This document shows, piece by piece, positions 7,527 to 15,608 of a stretch of 50,259 nt of DNA (position 1 is its first letter; every line of letters starts with the position of its first letter). The stretch comes from MWAR01 sp036567845 (GTDB taxonomy: Bacteria; Muiribacteriota; Ozemobacteria; Ozemobacterales; Ozemobacteraceae): contig DATCTT010000265.1 of NCBI GenBank assembly GCA_036567845.1, positions 1 to 50,259 of the forward strand, written 5' to 3'. A program made the position numbers and the translations under genes. The notes beneath the pieces are model-generated. The model did not search any database and was not told where the DNA came from. It worked only from the letters and a program-made list of their open reading frames with translations.

Positions 7527-10500
7527 ATGGATCTTCCACGCATCTCCGTCGAACGCCCCATCACGATCAGCATGGTCATGGTTTGCGCCATGCTCCTCGG
7601 CCTCGGTGCCCTGTATGGCCTGAGCGTCGATCTGTTCCCGAATATCGATTTCCCGCTCGCCTTCATCGAAACCCCGTATCCGGGCGTAGATCCGGCCGAG
7701 ATGGAGAACATTGTCACGCGCAAGATCGAAGAGGAGGTGAACACGGTCGAGAACATCAAGCGTGTCACCTCCTACTCGTTCGAGGGCTACTCCTGGATCA
7801 TGATCGAGTTCAACTGGGGAACCGACATCGACCTGGCCGCCGTCGACCTGCGCGAGAAGGTGGATATCGCCAAGCGCAAACTCCCCCGCGACATCGAGCA
7901 GGTGACGGTTGCCAAGCTGGACATCAACGCCCAGGCCATACTGAACGTCTCGATGGGCGGCGAGCTCGATCTGAAAACCCTGCGCCGCATCGCAGACAAG
8001 GAGGTCAAGCCGGCCTTCGAGCGCGTCCCCGGCGTGGCCAACGTCGAGGTGTTCGGTGGCCTCGAGCGTGAGATCCGGGTGAAGGTGAATCCCGACCGGC
8101 TGAAGGCCTTCCGGCTCACGATCAACGATGTGATCGGCGCCGTCACGCGCGATAACCAGAACACCCCGGTCGGCAACATCACCGAGGGAAACTTCAAGTA
8201 TCTCGTCCGCTCCGAGGGCGAGGTGCGCACCCCGCGCGACCTCGGTGGCATCGTCGTCAGAAACGTCGATGGCCGGCCCGTCTACCTTTCCGAGATTGCC
8301 CGCGTCGAGGACGGGTACAAGGAAATCGAGTCGATTTCCCGCCTGAACGGAAAGCCGGCTGTCACGCTGTCGCTCAAAAAAGAGGCCGGCGCGAACCCCG
8401 TCGAGATTTCTGATGCCGTCAAAAAGCTGCTGCCGAAGCTCGAGAGGGAGTATAAGAATAAAATAACGCTATCAATAGGAAACGACAGTTCCGAGTTCAT
8501 CCGCGACTCGATCCAGATGGTCAAGGATAACGCGACGACGGGCGCTGTGCTGGCGATCATCGTGTTGTTCCTGTTCCTCAAAAACCTGCGTTCGACCTTC
8601 ATCATCGGGATCGGCATCCCCCTGGCCGTCATCAGCACCTTCGCGATGATGATGCTCAAGAGAGGCATGACCCTCAACCTGATGACGCTCGGCGGCTTGG
8701 CGCTGGGCATCGGCATGATCGTCGACAACTCCGTCGTCGTTCTCGAGAATATCTACCGCCTGCTTGTCGAGCGCGGCGAGAAGGATCGCAAGGAGATCGC
8801 GATCGAGGGCGCGAACGAGATGTATCTGGCCATCATGGCCTCGACCCTCACCACGGTCGTCGTGTTTGTCCCGATCGCGTTCGTGCCCGGCGTCGTCGGC
8901 GAGATCTTCGCCAACATGTCGGCGACTATCGTCTACTCGCTGCTGGCATCGTTCGTCGTGGCCATCACGGTCGTTCCCCTGCTATGCGCCTATGGGCTGA
9001 AGATCGGGAAAACGCCGCGGGAGCCGCTGATGGATCTGATCAAGCGGTTCTACGCTGCCGTCCTTGGTTGGATCCTGGCCCGGGCCTGGCGGCGGTGGGC
9101 GTATTTCTTCCTGATGGTTTTCGTGTTCTGGAAATCCTTCGCATTCATGCCGGCGCTCGAATTCTTCCCCAAGATGGACCGTGGCACATTCGTCCTGCAT
9201 TTCGAGGCCCCCGAGGGCACCTCGGTCGAAAAGATCGATGGTATAGCGAAAACGATGGAAGACAAGCTCCGGCTCGTTCCCGAAATCGAGAAGATCATCA
9301 CCAACCTGAAACTTGGCGAGGGGGACATCACCGTCGTGCTCCTGCCGAAGGAAAAACGCACCCGCACCACCAACGATGTCGTTCGTGAGCTGCGCCCGGT
9401 GATCGCCGGCATTCCCGGTCCGCGCACATTCGCCTTCAACGAGCCGAAAATGGGCGGCCCGGAAGGCGGCAAGCCTGTCCAGATCGAGGTGAGTGGCGAC
9501 GAGTTTCGTGTTGTCGAGGCGCTCTGCCTCGAGATCGCCGAGAAGATCAAGGGCGTCCCCGGTCTCAAGGATCTCGACAGCGGCGTCAAGGCCGGCCGGC
9601 CAGAGATCAAGGTCGAGTTCGACCGCACCCGCCTCGGGGACCTCAAGCTCGACCTCGGAACCGTCGCCGGCATGGTTCGCTCCTACGTCTACGGCACGAT
9701 CGCCGGCCAGTATAAGGAAGACAACGAGGAATACGACATCCGCGTCGAGGCCGCCGACGACGTGAAGAACCGCATCGACGCCTTCCGGCGCCTCGAGCTG
9801 AATGTGGACGAGTCGACGAGCATCAATCTGGCCCAGGTCGCGAATGTCTTTGAGGGGCGCGGGTACACCCGCATCGAGCGCAAGAACCTCAAACGCATCG
9901 TCAAGGTCCAGGCTGACATCGAAAACCGGCCGCTCCAGGCCGTCATCCAGGACGTCGCGAAGATCCTGAAGGACGTGAAGCTGCCTCCAGGTTGTGAGAT
10001 CTCGTTCGGCGGCGACGAGGAGGAGCGCGTCGAGGCGTTCCGCAACCTCGGCATCGCCCTCTTCGCTTCGGTACTGCTTGTCTACATGATCATGGCCAGC
10101 CAGTTCGAATCCCTCGCGTATCCTTTCATCATTATGTTCACGATCCCGCTCTCGATCATCGGCGTCATCCTCTTCCTCAACCTCTACGGGTTCGCGTTCT
10201 CGATCACGGCCATGATCGGCGTCATCATGCTCGCGGGGATCGCCGTCAACAACGGCATCATCCTGATCGACAACATCATCGAACGCCGCAAGGCGCATGA
10301 TATCAGTCGGGAACAGGCCGCCCTCGAGTCCGGCATCGTGCGCATCCGCCCGATCCTGATGACGGTGCTCACGACCATCCTCGGCATGCTGCCCCTCTCG
10401 TTCGGCATCGGTGCCGGCGCCGACTTCTATCAGCCGCTTGCGATAACGGTCATTGGCGGCTTCTTCGTCTCGACCGTCCTGACCCTGACCTACGTGCCTG

Positions 10501-10565
10501 TCGTGTACTGCATCGTGGACGGAATCGTCACGTCGGTGAAATCCTTCCTGAGCCGCTTCGTCTGA
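7527..10565 (+). CDS. RND-family efflux pump, inner-membrane subunit
   Basis: 1012 residues from ATG 7527, which begins MDLPRISVERPITISMVM, the standard RND N-terminus; the longer frame from 7470 overlaps the adaptor. Twelve membrane helices with two large periplasmic loops are evident from the hydrophobic pattern. The TM4 region reads GIGMIVDNSVVVLENIYR, with one of the usual two Asp residues, as in HAE1-type pumps of the SwrC kind. Repeat-related segments recur in the second half (AGIAVNNGIILIDNI). It uses proton-motive force to export substrates through the adaptor and TolC-like partner. The length is normal for the family. A short cluster of rare AT-rich codons sits at 8451-8480. Confidence 0.93.
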   Translation: MDLPRISVERPITISMVMVCAMLLGLGALYGLSVDLFPNIDFPLAFIETPYPGVDPAEMENIVTRKIEEEVNTVENIKRVTSYSFEGYSWIMIEFNWGTDIDLAAVDLREKVDIAKRKLPRDIEQVTVAKLDINAQAILNVSMGGELDLKTLRRIADKEVKPAFERVPGVANVEVFGGLEREIRVKVNPDRLKAFRLTINDVIGAVTRDNQNTPVGNITEGNFKYLVRSEGEVRTPRDLGGIVVRNVDGRPVYLSEIARVEDGYKEIESISRLNGKPAVTLSLKKEAGANPVEISDAVKKLLPKLEREYKNKITLSIGNDSSEFIRDSIQMVKDNATTGAVLAIIVLFLFLKNLRSTFIIGIGIPLAVISTFAMMMLKRGMTLNLMTLGGLALGIGMIVDNSVVVLENIYRLLVERGEKDRKEIAIEGANEMYLAIMASTLTTVVVFVPIAFVPGVVGEIFANMSATIVYSLLASFVVAITVVPLLCAYGLKIGKTPREPLMDLIKRFYAAVLGWILARAWRRWAYFFLMVFVFWKSFAFMPALEFFPKMDRGTFVLHFEAPEGTSVEKIDGIAKTMEDKLRLVPEIEKIITNLKLGEGDITVVLLPKEKRTRTTNDVVRELRPVIAGIPGPRTFAFNEPKMGGPEGGKPVQIEVSGDEFRVVEALCLEIAEKIKGVPGLKDLDSGVKAGRPEIKVEFDRTRLGDLKLDLGTVAGMVRSYVYGTIAGQYKEDNEEYDIRVEAADDVKNRIDAFRRLELNVDESTSINLAQVANVFEGRGYTRIERKNLKRIVKVQADIENRPLQAVIQDVAKILKDVKLPPGCEISFGGDEEERVEAFRNLGIALFASVLLVYMIMASQFESLAYPFIIMFTIPLSIIGVILFLNLYGFAFSITAMIGVIMLAGIAVNNGIILIDNIIERRKAHDISREQAALESGIVRIRPILMTVLTTILGMLPLSFGIGAGADFYQPLAITVIGGFFVSTVLTLTYVPVVYCIVDGIVTSVKSFLSRFV

Positions 10566-10624
10566 GCCCCGTCGATCCGTTGACCCGGGGGGATCATTCC
10601 GAAAATTCGCTTTTGGAAGGGGTC

Positions 10625-10662
10625 TTGAAGTTTTACCTGATGCCAGGATATAATCCGGCATC
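10625..10662 (+). promoter_or_regulatory. Promoter and overlapping inverted-repeat operator of the Co/Ni transporter
   Basis: TTGAAG at 10625-10630, an 18-base spacer and a perfect TATAAT at 10649-10654. An inverted repeat GATGCC-A-GGAT...ATCC-GGCATC spans 10639-10662 and covers the -10, with one unpaired base in the left arm. The repeat ends immediately before the cbiM ATG at 10663. A transcript starting ~7 bases after the -10 would have almost no leader. A metal-responsive repressor site is the natural reading. Confidence 0.6.
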
Positions 10663-11625
10663 ATGCATATTCCGGATGGATTCCTCGATCTGAAAACGGC
10701 CGCGACGACCGGCGTGCTCGCCGCGGTCGGCCTGTATGCCGGGCGGCGTGTCTCGAGATCGCCCGGGCTGGACACCGGGGCACGGCGCGCTTCCCTGCTT
10801 GGCATGGCGGCGGCGTTCGTCTTCGCGGCCCAGATGATCAATTTCCCCGTCGTGGGCGGAACGAGCGGCCATCTGATTGGCGGCGTGCTGATCGCGATCC
10901 TGCTTGGTCCCCTGGCGGCCGTCACGGTGATGACCGCGGTGGTGCTCGTCCAGTGTCTCTTGTTCGCTGACGGCGGCATCACGGCTCTCGGAGCGAACCT
11001 GTTCAACATGGCGCTCGTCGCTCCGCTGGGCGGCCACCTTGTCTGGGCCCTGCTGCAGCGGATCGGCACCGTCGCCAGGAACGATGTGGCATCGGCTGTC
11101 GCGGCTGGAATTGCCGGCTGGGCGGGAACGATGCTTGCGGCGCTCACGTGCGCTGGCCAGCTTGCTGTCTCCGGCATGGCTCCCTGGGGCCTCGTCGTGC
11201 CGGCAATGGCCGGGATTCATGCCCTGATCGGGCTGGGGGAGGGGATCGTCACCGGCCTCGTCGTCCACTCGATTCGGCGCCGGAAGATGCTGGTGCCGTC
11301 GGTGTCCGGATTCGATGAGGAAGGCGCGTCGGGGCTGCTCGGCGTGGGGTTCGTTACTCTGGCCGGGGTCGCTCTGTTCGTATCCCCCTGGGCCTGCGCC
11401 TGGCCGGACGGCCTCGAATCCGTTGCAGGGCGTCTCGGATTCGGGGTGCGCGCGATCGAACCGATGGTGGCCGGCATTTGCCCGGATTACGCCGTTCCCG
11501 CCCTCGGTTCGGCCTGGGGAACGATCGCTTCCGGGGTGCTCGGTGCCGTGACCACGGCGATGCTCGTTCTCGGAGTGGGCCGACTGACGGCCCGCATGCG
11601 CTCCGTCGCTGCACCCGACACCTGA
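10663..11625 (+). CDS. cbiM: Cobalt/nickel ECF transporter S-component CbiM with C-terminal PDGLE domain
   Basis: 320 residues starting MHIPDGFLD; the N-terminal Met-His that coordinates metal in CbiM/NikM is kept. Membrane helices fill residues 15-220. The rest matches the PDGLE/CbiN-like domain, including the diagnostic WPDGLESVA, so the accessory small subunit is fused to CbiM rather than encoded separately. It captures Co2+ or Ni2+ and delivers it with CbiQ and CbiO. No Shine-Dalgarno sequence is visible before the ATG, in line with a leaderless or near-leaderless transcript from the TATAAT at 10649. cbiQ follows after 19 bases. Cobalt versus nickel cannot be decided here. Confidence 0.92.
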   Translation: MHIPDGFLDLKTAATTGVLAAVGLYAGRRVSRSPGLDTGARRASLLGMAAAFVFAAQMINFPVVGGTSGHLIGGVLIAILLGPLAAVTVMTAVVLVQCLLFADGGITALGANLFNMALVAPLGGHLVWALLQRIGTVARNDVASAVAAGIAGWAGTMLAALTCAGQLAVSGMAPWGLVVPAMAGIHALIGLGEGIVTGLVVHSIRRRKMLVPSVSGFDEEGASGLLGVGFVTLAGVALFVSPWACAWPDGLESVAGRLGFGVRAIEPMVAGICPDYAVPALGSAWGTIASGVLGAVTTAMLVLGVGRLTARMRSVAAPDT

Positions 11626-11644
11626 TTCAGGGCCGGCTTCCGCG

Positions 11645-12214
11645 ATGAGCGTCGGTTCCGTACCGGTCGGTCTCCGTCTGGCGTCTGCCGCTCTTGCGAT
11701 CCTTCTGCTGTTCGCCATTCCCGGGCCGGTTTCTCCAGGACATGCCGTATATGCGGCGCTCTTGTTTGCCGGCTTCCGTGTTTCGGATACCACGCTTGCG
11801 AGGCGATCGAGAGGCGGCTGGGTCGCTCTCGTGATTCTCTCCGGCGCCGTAATACGCGGCTGGATCGCAGGGGATCTCTTTGCCGGCCTTGAGACTGCTG
11901 TCCGCGGCCTGCTCGCTCTTGGCACCCTGTTGTTGCTTGCGGCCCATCTCCCGCCCGCCGTATTCGCACGCTGGATGCGCGATCGGGGTGCTCCGGCGGA
12001 TCTCGTAGGCACAATGCTGCTGCTGCTCCGGTACGGCGACCTCCTGCGCCAGGAGGCATTCCGTCTCGAACGGGCGCGGGGTGCCCGAAGTTTTTCGAGG
12101 GTGGCCGAAGCCTCATGGACGGCGAAAAGCAGCCTGGTCGGCGCGCTGTTTGCGCGAGCTGTCGCGCGGGCCGAACGGGTCTATCGGGCCATGCTGGCAA
12201 GAGGCTGGCAATGA
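11645..12214 (+). CDS. cbiQ: ECF transporter transmembrane component CbiQ
   Basis: 189 residues, shorter than the usual 220-260 for CbiQ. Four to five hydrophobic segments are followed by the cytosolic coupling helices with the family's Ala-Arg-Gly motifs (LERARGARSF and RAMLARGW), which dock onto the CbiO ATPases. The stop codon overlaps the cbiO start as ATGA, so the two are translationally coupled. The short length reflects a reduced N-terminal membrane region; the coupling motifs are intact, so the protein is probably functional. Confidence 0.85.
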   Translation: MSVGSVPVGLRLASAALAILLLFAIPGPVSPGHAVYAALLFAGFRVSDTTLARRSRGGWVALVILSGAVIRGWIAGDLFAGLETAVRGLLALGTLLLLAAHLPPAVFARWMRDRGAPADLVGTMLLLLRYGDLLRQEAFRLERARGARSFSRVAEASWTAKSSLVGALFARAVARAERVYRAMLARGWQ

Positions 12215-12957
12215 CCGGCGGAGCTCTCAGCCTCCGGAATCTCCGCTTCGCCTGGCCTTGCGGCCGCCGGGTGCTGGATGATATATCATTTGATATACAC
12301 CCTGGAGAACGGGTGGCTCTCATTGGCCCGAACGGCGCCGGCAAATCGACCCTTCTGCTCCATCTGAACGGCCTTCTGCCCGATGGGAAGCCCGCTGACG
12401 GGGCGATTGAGGTCGACAGTCTCCTCGTGGCTGCGCCCCATCTTGGCGAGATCCGTCGCCGTGTTGGTATCGTGTTCCAGGATCCCGACGATCAGTTGTT
12501 CTGCGAAACGGTTGGCGAGGATGTCGCCTACGGTCCGCGTCAGCTTGGCCGAAACAGAGCCGCTCCGGATGTGGAGGGCGCTGTGGCGCGTGCGTTGGCG
12601 GCCGTCGGCCTCGAATCGCTGGCCGACCGGCCTGTGAACGAACTGAGCCGCGGGGAGAAGCGTCGTGTCGCCATCGCAGGGGTGCTCGCCTGCGATCCGT
12701 CGATCCTGCTGCTCGACGAACCCACGGGCGATCTCGATCCGCGGGGTCGCCGGCAGTTGACTGGAATCCTGAAATCCCTCACCCAGACCCTGGTGATCGT
12801 GACCCACGAACTGGAATGGGTGAGCGATCTGTGTTCCCGGGCAATCCTGATCGACGACGGCCGCATCGTCGCCGACGGCCCGATCGCCCCCATCCTCGCC
12901 GACGAGCCTCTGATGCTCGCCCATGGCCTTGAACGTCCCGCCTCTTTCGGCCGATAG
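12211..12957 (+). CDS. cbiO: ECF transporter ATPase CbiO
   Basis: 248 residues from ATG 12211, which overlaps the cbiQ stop; an earlier in-frame start at 12115 lies inside cbiQ and is rejected. Walker A GPNGAGKS at residues 39-46, Q-loop FQDPDDQLF, signature LSRGEKRR (a variant of LSGGQ), Walker B ILLLDEP and a switch His in VTHEL. FQDPDDQLF with the following VGEDVAYGP is characteristic of ECF ATPases. It powers Co/Ni uptake with CbiM and CbiQ. A single ATPase gene implies a homodimer. Confidence 0.92.
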   Translation: MTGGALSLRNLRFAWPCGRRVLDDISFDIHPGERVALIGPNGAGKSTLLLHLNGLLPDGKPADGAIEVDSLLVAAPHLGEIRRRVGIVFQDPDDQLFCETVGEDVAYGPRQLGRNRAAPDVEGAVARALAAVGLESLADRPVNELSRGEKRRVAIAGVLACDPSILLLDEPTGDLDPRGRRQLTGILKSLTQTLVIVTHELEWVSDLCSRAILIDDGRIVADGPIAPILADEPLMLAHGLERPASFGR

Positions 12958-12979
12958 AAATATATGATTAAATATTTCT
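12956..12979. other. AT-rich inverted repeat after cbiO
   Basis: AGAAATAT and ATATTTCT form 8-base arms around an 8-base loop, starting inside the cbiO stop region. It is the only hairpin-like structure between cbiO and the convergent gene at 13044. Stem stability is low and there is no T-run, so a terminator role is doubtful. Confidence 0.3.
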
Positions 12980-13043
12980 GAAGCGCGCAGTCTCGCAAAC
13001 AGGGCGGAGGCTCGGTATCAAGCCGGGAAAACATTCGGGACGG

Positions 13044-13946
13044 TCACGAGGGGAAGCCGTATCGGATGGTGGTGATTCTTCCCCTCCAATAAGGCTTCGG
13101 GCCCTCTGGAAGGAGCCAGGATACTTCACCCTCGAGCGGAATGAGAATGTCGTTTCTGACCTCGTAGCTGCTCCACCGGCCCTCCCAGGGTGTGGGCACG
13201 ATCCTGCCGCCCACCGCCCGCCCTCGGGCTTCGGCTCTGACAGAAGCGATCGGCCCGGCGTCGTGAAAACGGAACAGCAGCGTCACCGCTGTCGATTCAT
13301 CGGCCAGTGTTGCCCGTGCGGAGCTGCCATCCACGGCCTCCCATCGGACACCCTGAGATGGCAGCAGCGCTGTCGGATACCAGGCGGTCTCTGCAAGGAA
13401 GCGCATCAATTCCCCTTCGGCCATCGAGGGTGTGCCGCGCATTTCCGCCAGAGGCAGGAGACCAAGGAGAGCCGCATGGAGAACGCCTTCCCCGGCGACG
13501 TAGGCATCGTGAACATGGACGGGAATGCCCGGTATCATTGCAATCCGGGCATCCCATACGAAGCCTGGCCGAAGGGTGACGACCCGCTGTGTCGAGTGAA
13601 AGGGGCTCCACTGCTCTCCAGTTTCAGCCGCGTTGAATGTGCCGGCGTGTTCGATAAAAGCGTCACCGATAACAGGCTGACCGGGTTTGAGGACCGCCCG
13701 GAAAAACCGTTGAACCGGTGCCGGCAGACCGACCAGTTCGGCGGGATCGAATCCAGCTCGGAGGGAGGGCCGCTGGCCGGCTTCGAGCTTGTCGAGAAGC
13801 GATCGGGTAGCTGATTTCCAGCGCATGGCACCGTATCGCCACAGGAGGGCAATGCCGGCGATCAGAAGGAGAATCGCAAAAGCGAATCCCTTCCTGCGCC
13901 ACGACGAGGCTGTGGGGAGGGAGAGAGGAGGGGTTGGAATCTGCAT
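13044..13946 (-). CDS. DUF6544-like membrane-anchored protein
   Basis: 300 residues with an N-terminal membrane helix (GFAFAILLLIAGIALLW). The body has a run of motifs I recall from the DUF6544 (formerly DUF6920) family: LPAPVQRFFRAVL, PGFVWDARI, a GEL.RFLAETAWYPTALLPS block, PTPWEGRW and a C-terminal PYWRG. Its biochemical role is not known; the conserved Trp/Pro-rich barrel-like pattern suggests ligand or lipid binding at the membrane. It starts 7 bases after the stop of the upstream minus-strand gene, so the two form an operon, and it converges on cbiO. Confidence 0.75.
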   Translation of the reverse strand: MQIPTPPLSLPTASSWRRKGFAFAILLLIAGIALLWRYGAMRWKSATRSLLDKLEAGQRPSLRAGFDPAELVGLPAPVQRFFRAVLKPGQPVIGDAFIEHAGTFNAAETGEQWSPFHSTQRVVTLRPGFVWDARIAMIPGIPVHVHDAYVAGEGVLHAALLGLLPLAEMRGTPSMAEGELMRFLAETAWYPTALLPSQGVRWEAVDGSSARATLADESTAVTLLFRFHDAGPIASVRAEARGRAVGGRIVPTPWEGRWSSYEVRNDILIPLEGEVSWLLPEGPKPYWRGRITTIRYGFPS

Positions 13947-13953
13947 GCGCGAA

Positions 13954-15483
13954 TTATCTGAGCCTCTTGTCGAAGGTGAAGCGGAGGCGGCTGTGGAATT
14001 TCGTGTCCAGCTCGCCTTTGAGGCCGGTTTTGGTGACCAGCAGACTCACGATGGTGTCGGCGAGCTCGGGAATTCCGATGACATGCAGATCCTCGACGCC
14101 CTGGATGGTGTCGGATTTCTGGACGAGGACCAGGTCGGTGAGAGACGAACTTCGGAATATGTTTTCATATACTTCGCGAATTTCGGTAGCCGGCGACGTG
14201 CAGAAATCGGTGGGCAGTTCGATGGTCGCGGCACAGGCAAGGGCTCCGTTCCGGCGATGGTGATACTGGCGCATGTGCAGGCGGGCATCGAAGGTCTGGC
14301 TGCCGACGGAAAACTGCAGCACGGCTGGCGGGCTGTACAGCCAGAACTCAAGAAGACGGGCAGGCAGTTTCCGGTCGCCAAGCTTCAGAAAGCCGCTGTA
14401 ATTCCGCGTCTTCACGGGTGCGCGAAGACGGGACGGGGCGGCATTCCGCGACACCAGCCGGCCCTGGAGAGGGTGGCCGGTGTCAACGAAAGTCCAGGTA
14501 TTGGCATAGATGTCTTTCCGATAGTAGCCCGTATGACCTTCCGTATCCTGTCCCTCGACACGGAGCTCGAAGGAGCCGTTCCCCTCGCCGGTCTGCAGGA
14601 TCGTGATCAGATCCGTGATCGTGCCGGGAACATCGGGCTGGTGCCGCCAGTCTTCCGGGGGCAGACTCCGCGTGCGGTTGCGCCTGGTCTCGCTGCGCCG
14701 CTCGCGCTTGTAGGAGTAGGGAAGGACAGGGTTCTGGCCGGAGGTGTCGAAATCATAGAGCCTGGTGTACATTTCGCCGGCCTCGCTGATGAGGAACAGC
14801 GTCGAGCCGCTCACGCTCATGTTCGAAGCGATGAACGTGCCTTTTCCGGGCGTGTCGACCATGTGCGTGAATGCGGGCGGTAGCCACGGGTCTGCATACC
14901 AGATCGTATGACCGTCCCGGGCCAGCAGATACAGGGTGGTCACGCCCGCGCTGACATTGTGCTGGTTCCCGTCGATGTCGGCATAGTATTTCATGGCGTT
15001 GCCGCGATGGGAGATCCCGAACGCGCGGACATCAACTGGCATGAGAAGAGGTTTCGCGAAAGGAAGCACCGAAAAATGGTCTTTCCATTTCCAGTTGTAT
15101 GTCTTCGTATAGTATATGACATTTTTATCGGAGACGGCGATGAGGTTGTCGCCATCGGCAGATACCGCCGAGATCCTGCCGACGTCCCCGAACGGGGCTT
15201 TGCCCGGGGATTCCGAAGGAAGGCCGGTATCGTTCAGGAGATGCCAGCTGCCCTCTTCCGCGCCGGCCGATGTCGAGCGGGCCCAGATCAGGCCATCCCT
15301 CACCGCGAACTCGAACTTGTGGGTGAACGTCTGGAGCGGAGTTTTTAGGAATATCCCGTTCGCCGAGTCCGGAGCCGAAGGCCCGACGGCGGCAGCAATC
15401 TGCACGCTGGCAAGGAACAGACCGCAGATCACGAGAAAAACGCTGAGCCGGCGGGCGGTGGGCTGGATCTTCTGCACCTTCAT
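13954..15483 (-). CDS. Large exported protein of unknown family
   Basis: 509 residues from ATG 15483, with AGGGAG upstream; an earlier in-frame ATG at 15585 would place 34 polar residues before the signal peptide (RRLSVFLVICGLFLASVQIAAA) and is less likely. The mature protein is beta-rich, with recurring Trp/Tyr-containing segments (GLIWARSTS, GHTIWYADPW, MSVSGSTLFLIS) like propeller or WD-type blades in the first ~250 residues, then a polar region and a C-terminal domain. Few cysteines are present. It leads a two-gene operon with the DUF6544-like protein. I do not recognise a family; a periplasmic beta-propeller fused to another domain is an inference from blade spacing. Confidence 0.65.
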   Translation of the reverse strand: MKVQKIQPTARRLSVFLVICGLFLASVQIAAAVGPSAPDSANGIFLKTPLQTFTHKFEFAVRDGLIWARSTSAGAEEGSWHLLNDTGLPSESPGKAPFGDVGRISAVSADGDNLIAVSDKNVIYYTKTYNWKWKDHFSVLPFAKPLLMPVDVRAFGISHRGNAMKYYADIDGNQHNVSAGVTTLYLLARDGHTIWYADPWLPPAFTHMVDTPGKGTFIASNMSVSGSTLFLISEAGEMYTRLYDFDTSGQNPVLPYSYKRERRSETRRNRTRSLPPEDWRHQPDVPGTITDLITILQTGEGNGSFELRVEGQDTEGHTGYYRKDIYANTWTFVDTGHPLQGRLVSRNAAPSRLRAPVKTRNYSGFLKLGDRKLPARLLEFWLYSPPAVLQFSVGSQTFDARLHMRQYHHRRNGALACAATIELPTDFCTSPATEIREVYENIFRSSSLTDLVLVQKSDTIQGVEDLHVIGIPELADTIVSLLVTKTGLKGELDTKFHSRLRFTFDKRLR

Positions 15484-15608
15484 CCCGGGTTCTCCCTTCG
15501 GGGACGAGATTTTGCCTTTTCTCCATCCTATCATGGCGGGGCCAGGCCACATACTCTCCCCGTGCTCGATCTCGAGCAGATCCACAACGGGGGGCTGCCG
15601 ATGCTGGA

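Noticed and set aside
10566..10662. Cobalamin riboswitch upstream of cbiM
   Set aside because: The space is under 100 bases, a TATAAT lies 9-14 bases before the ATG and no B12-box-like sequence is present.
8982..11177. Long minus-strand open frame over the RND pump and cbiM
   Set aside because: It is antisense to two well-supported genes, has Asp/Arg/Glu-rich composition typical of a shadow frame in GC-rich DNA, and matches no domain.
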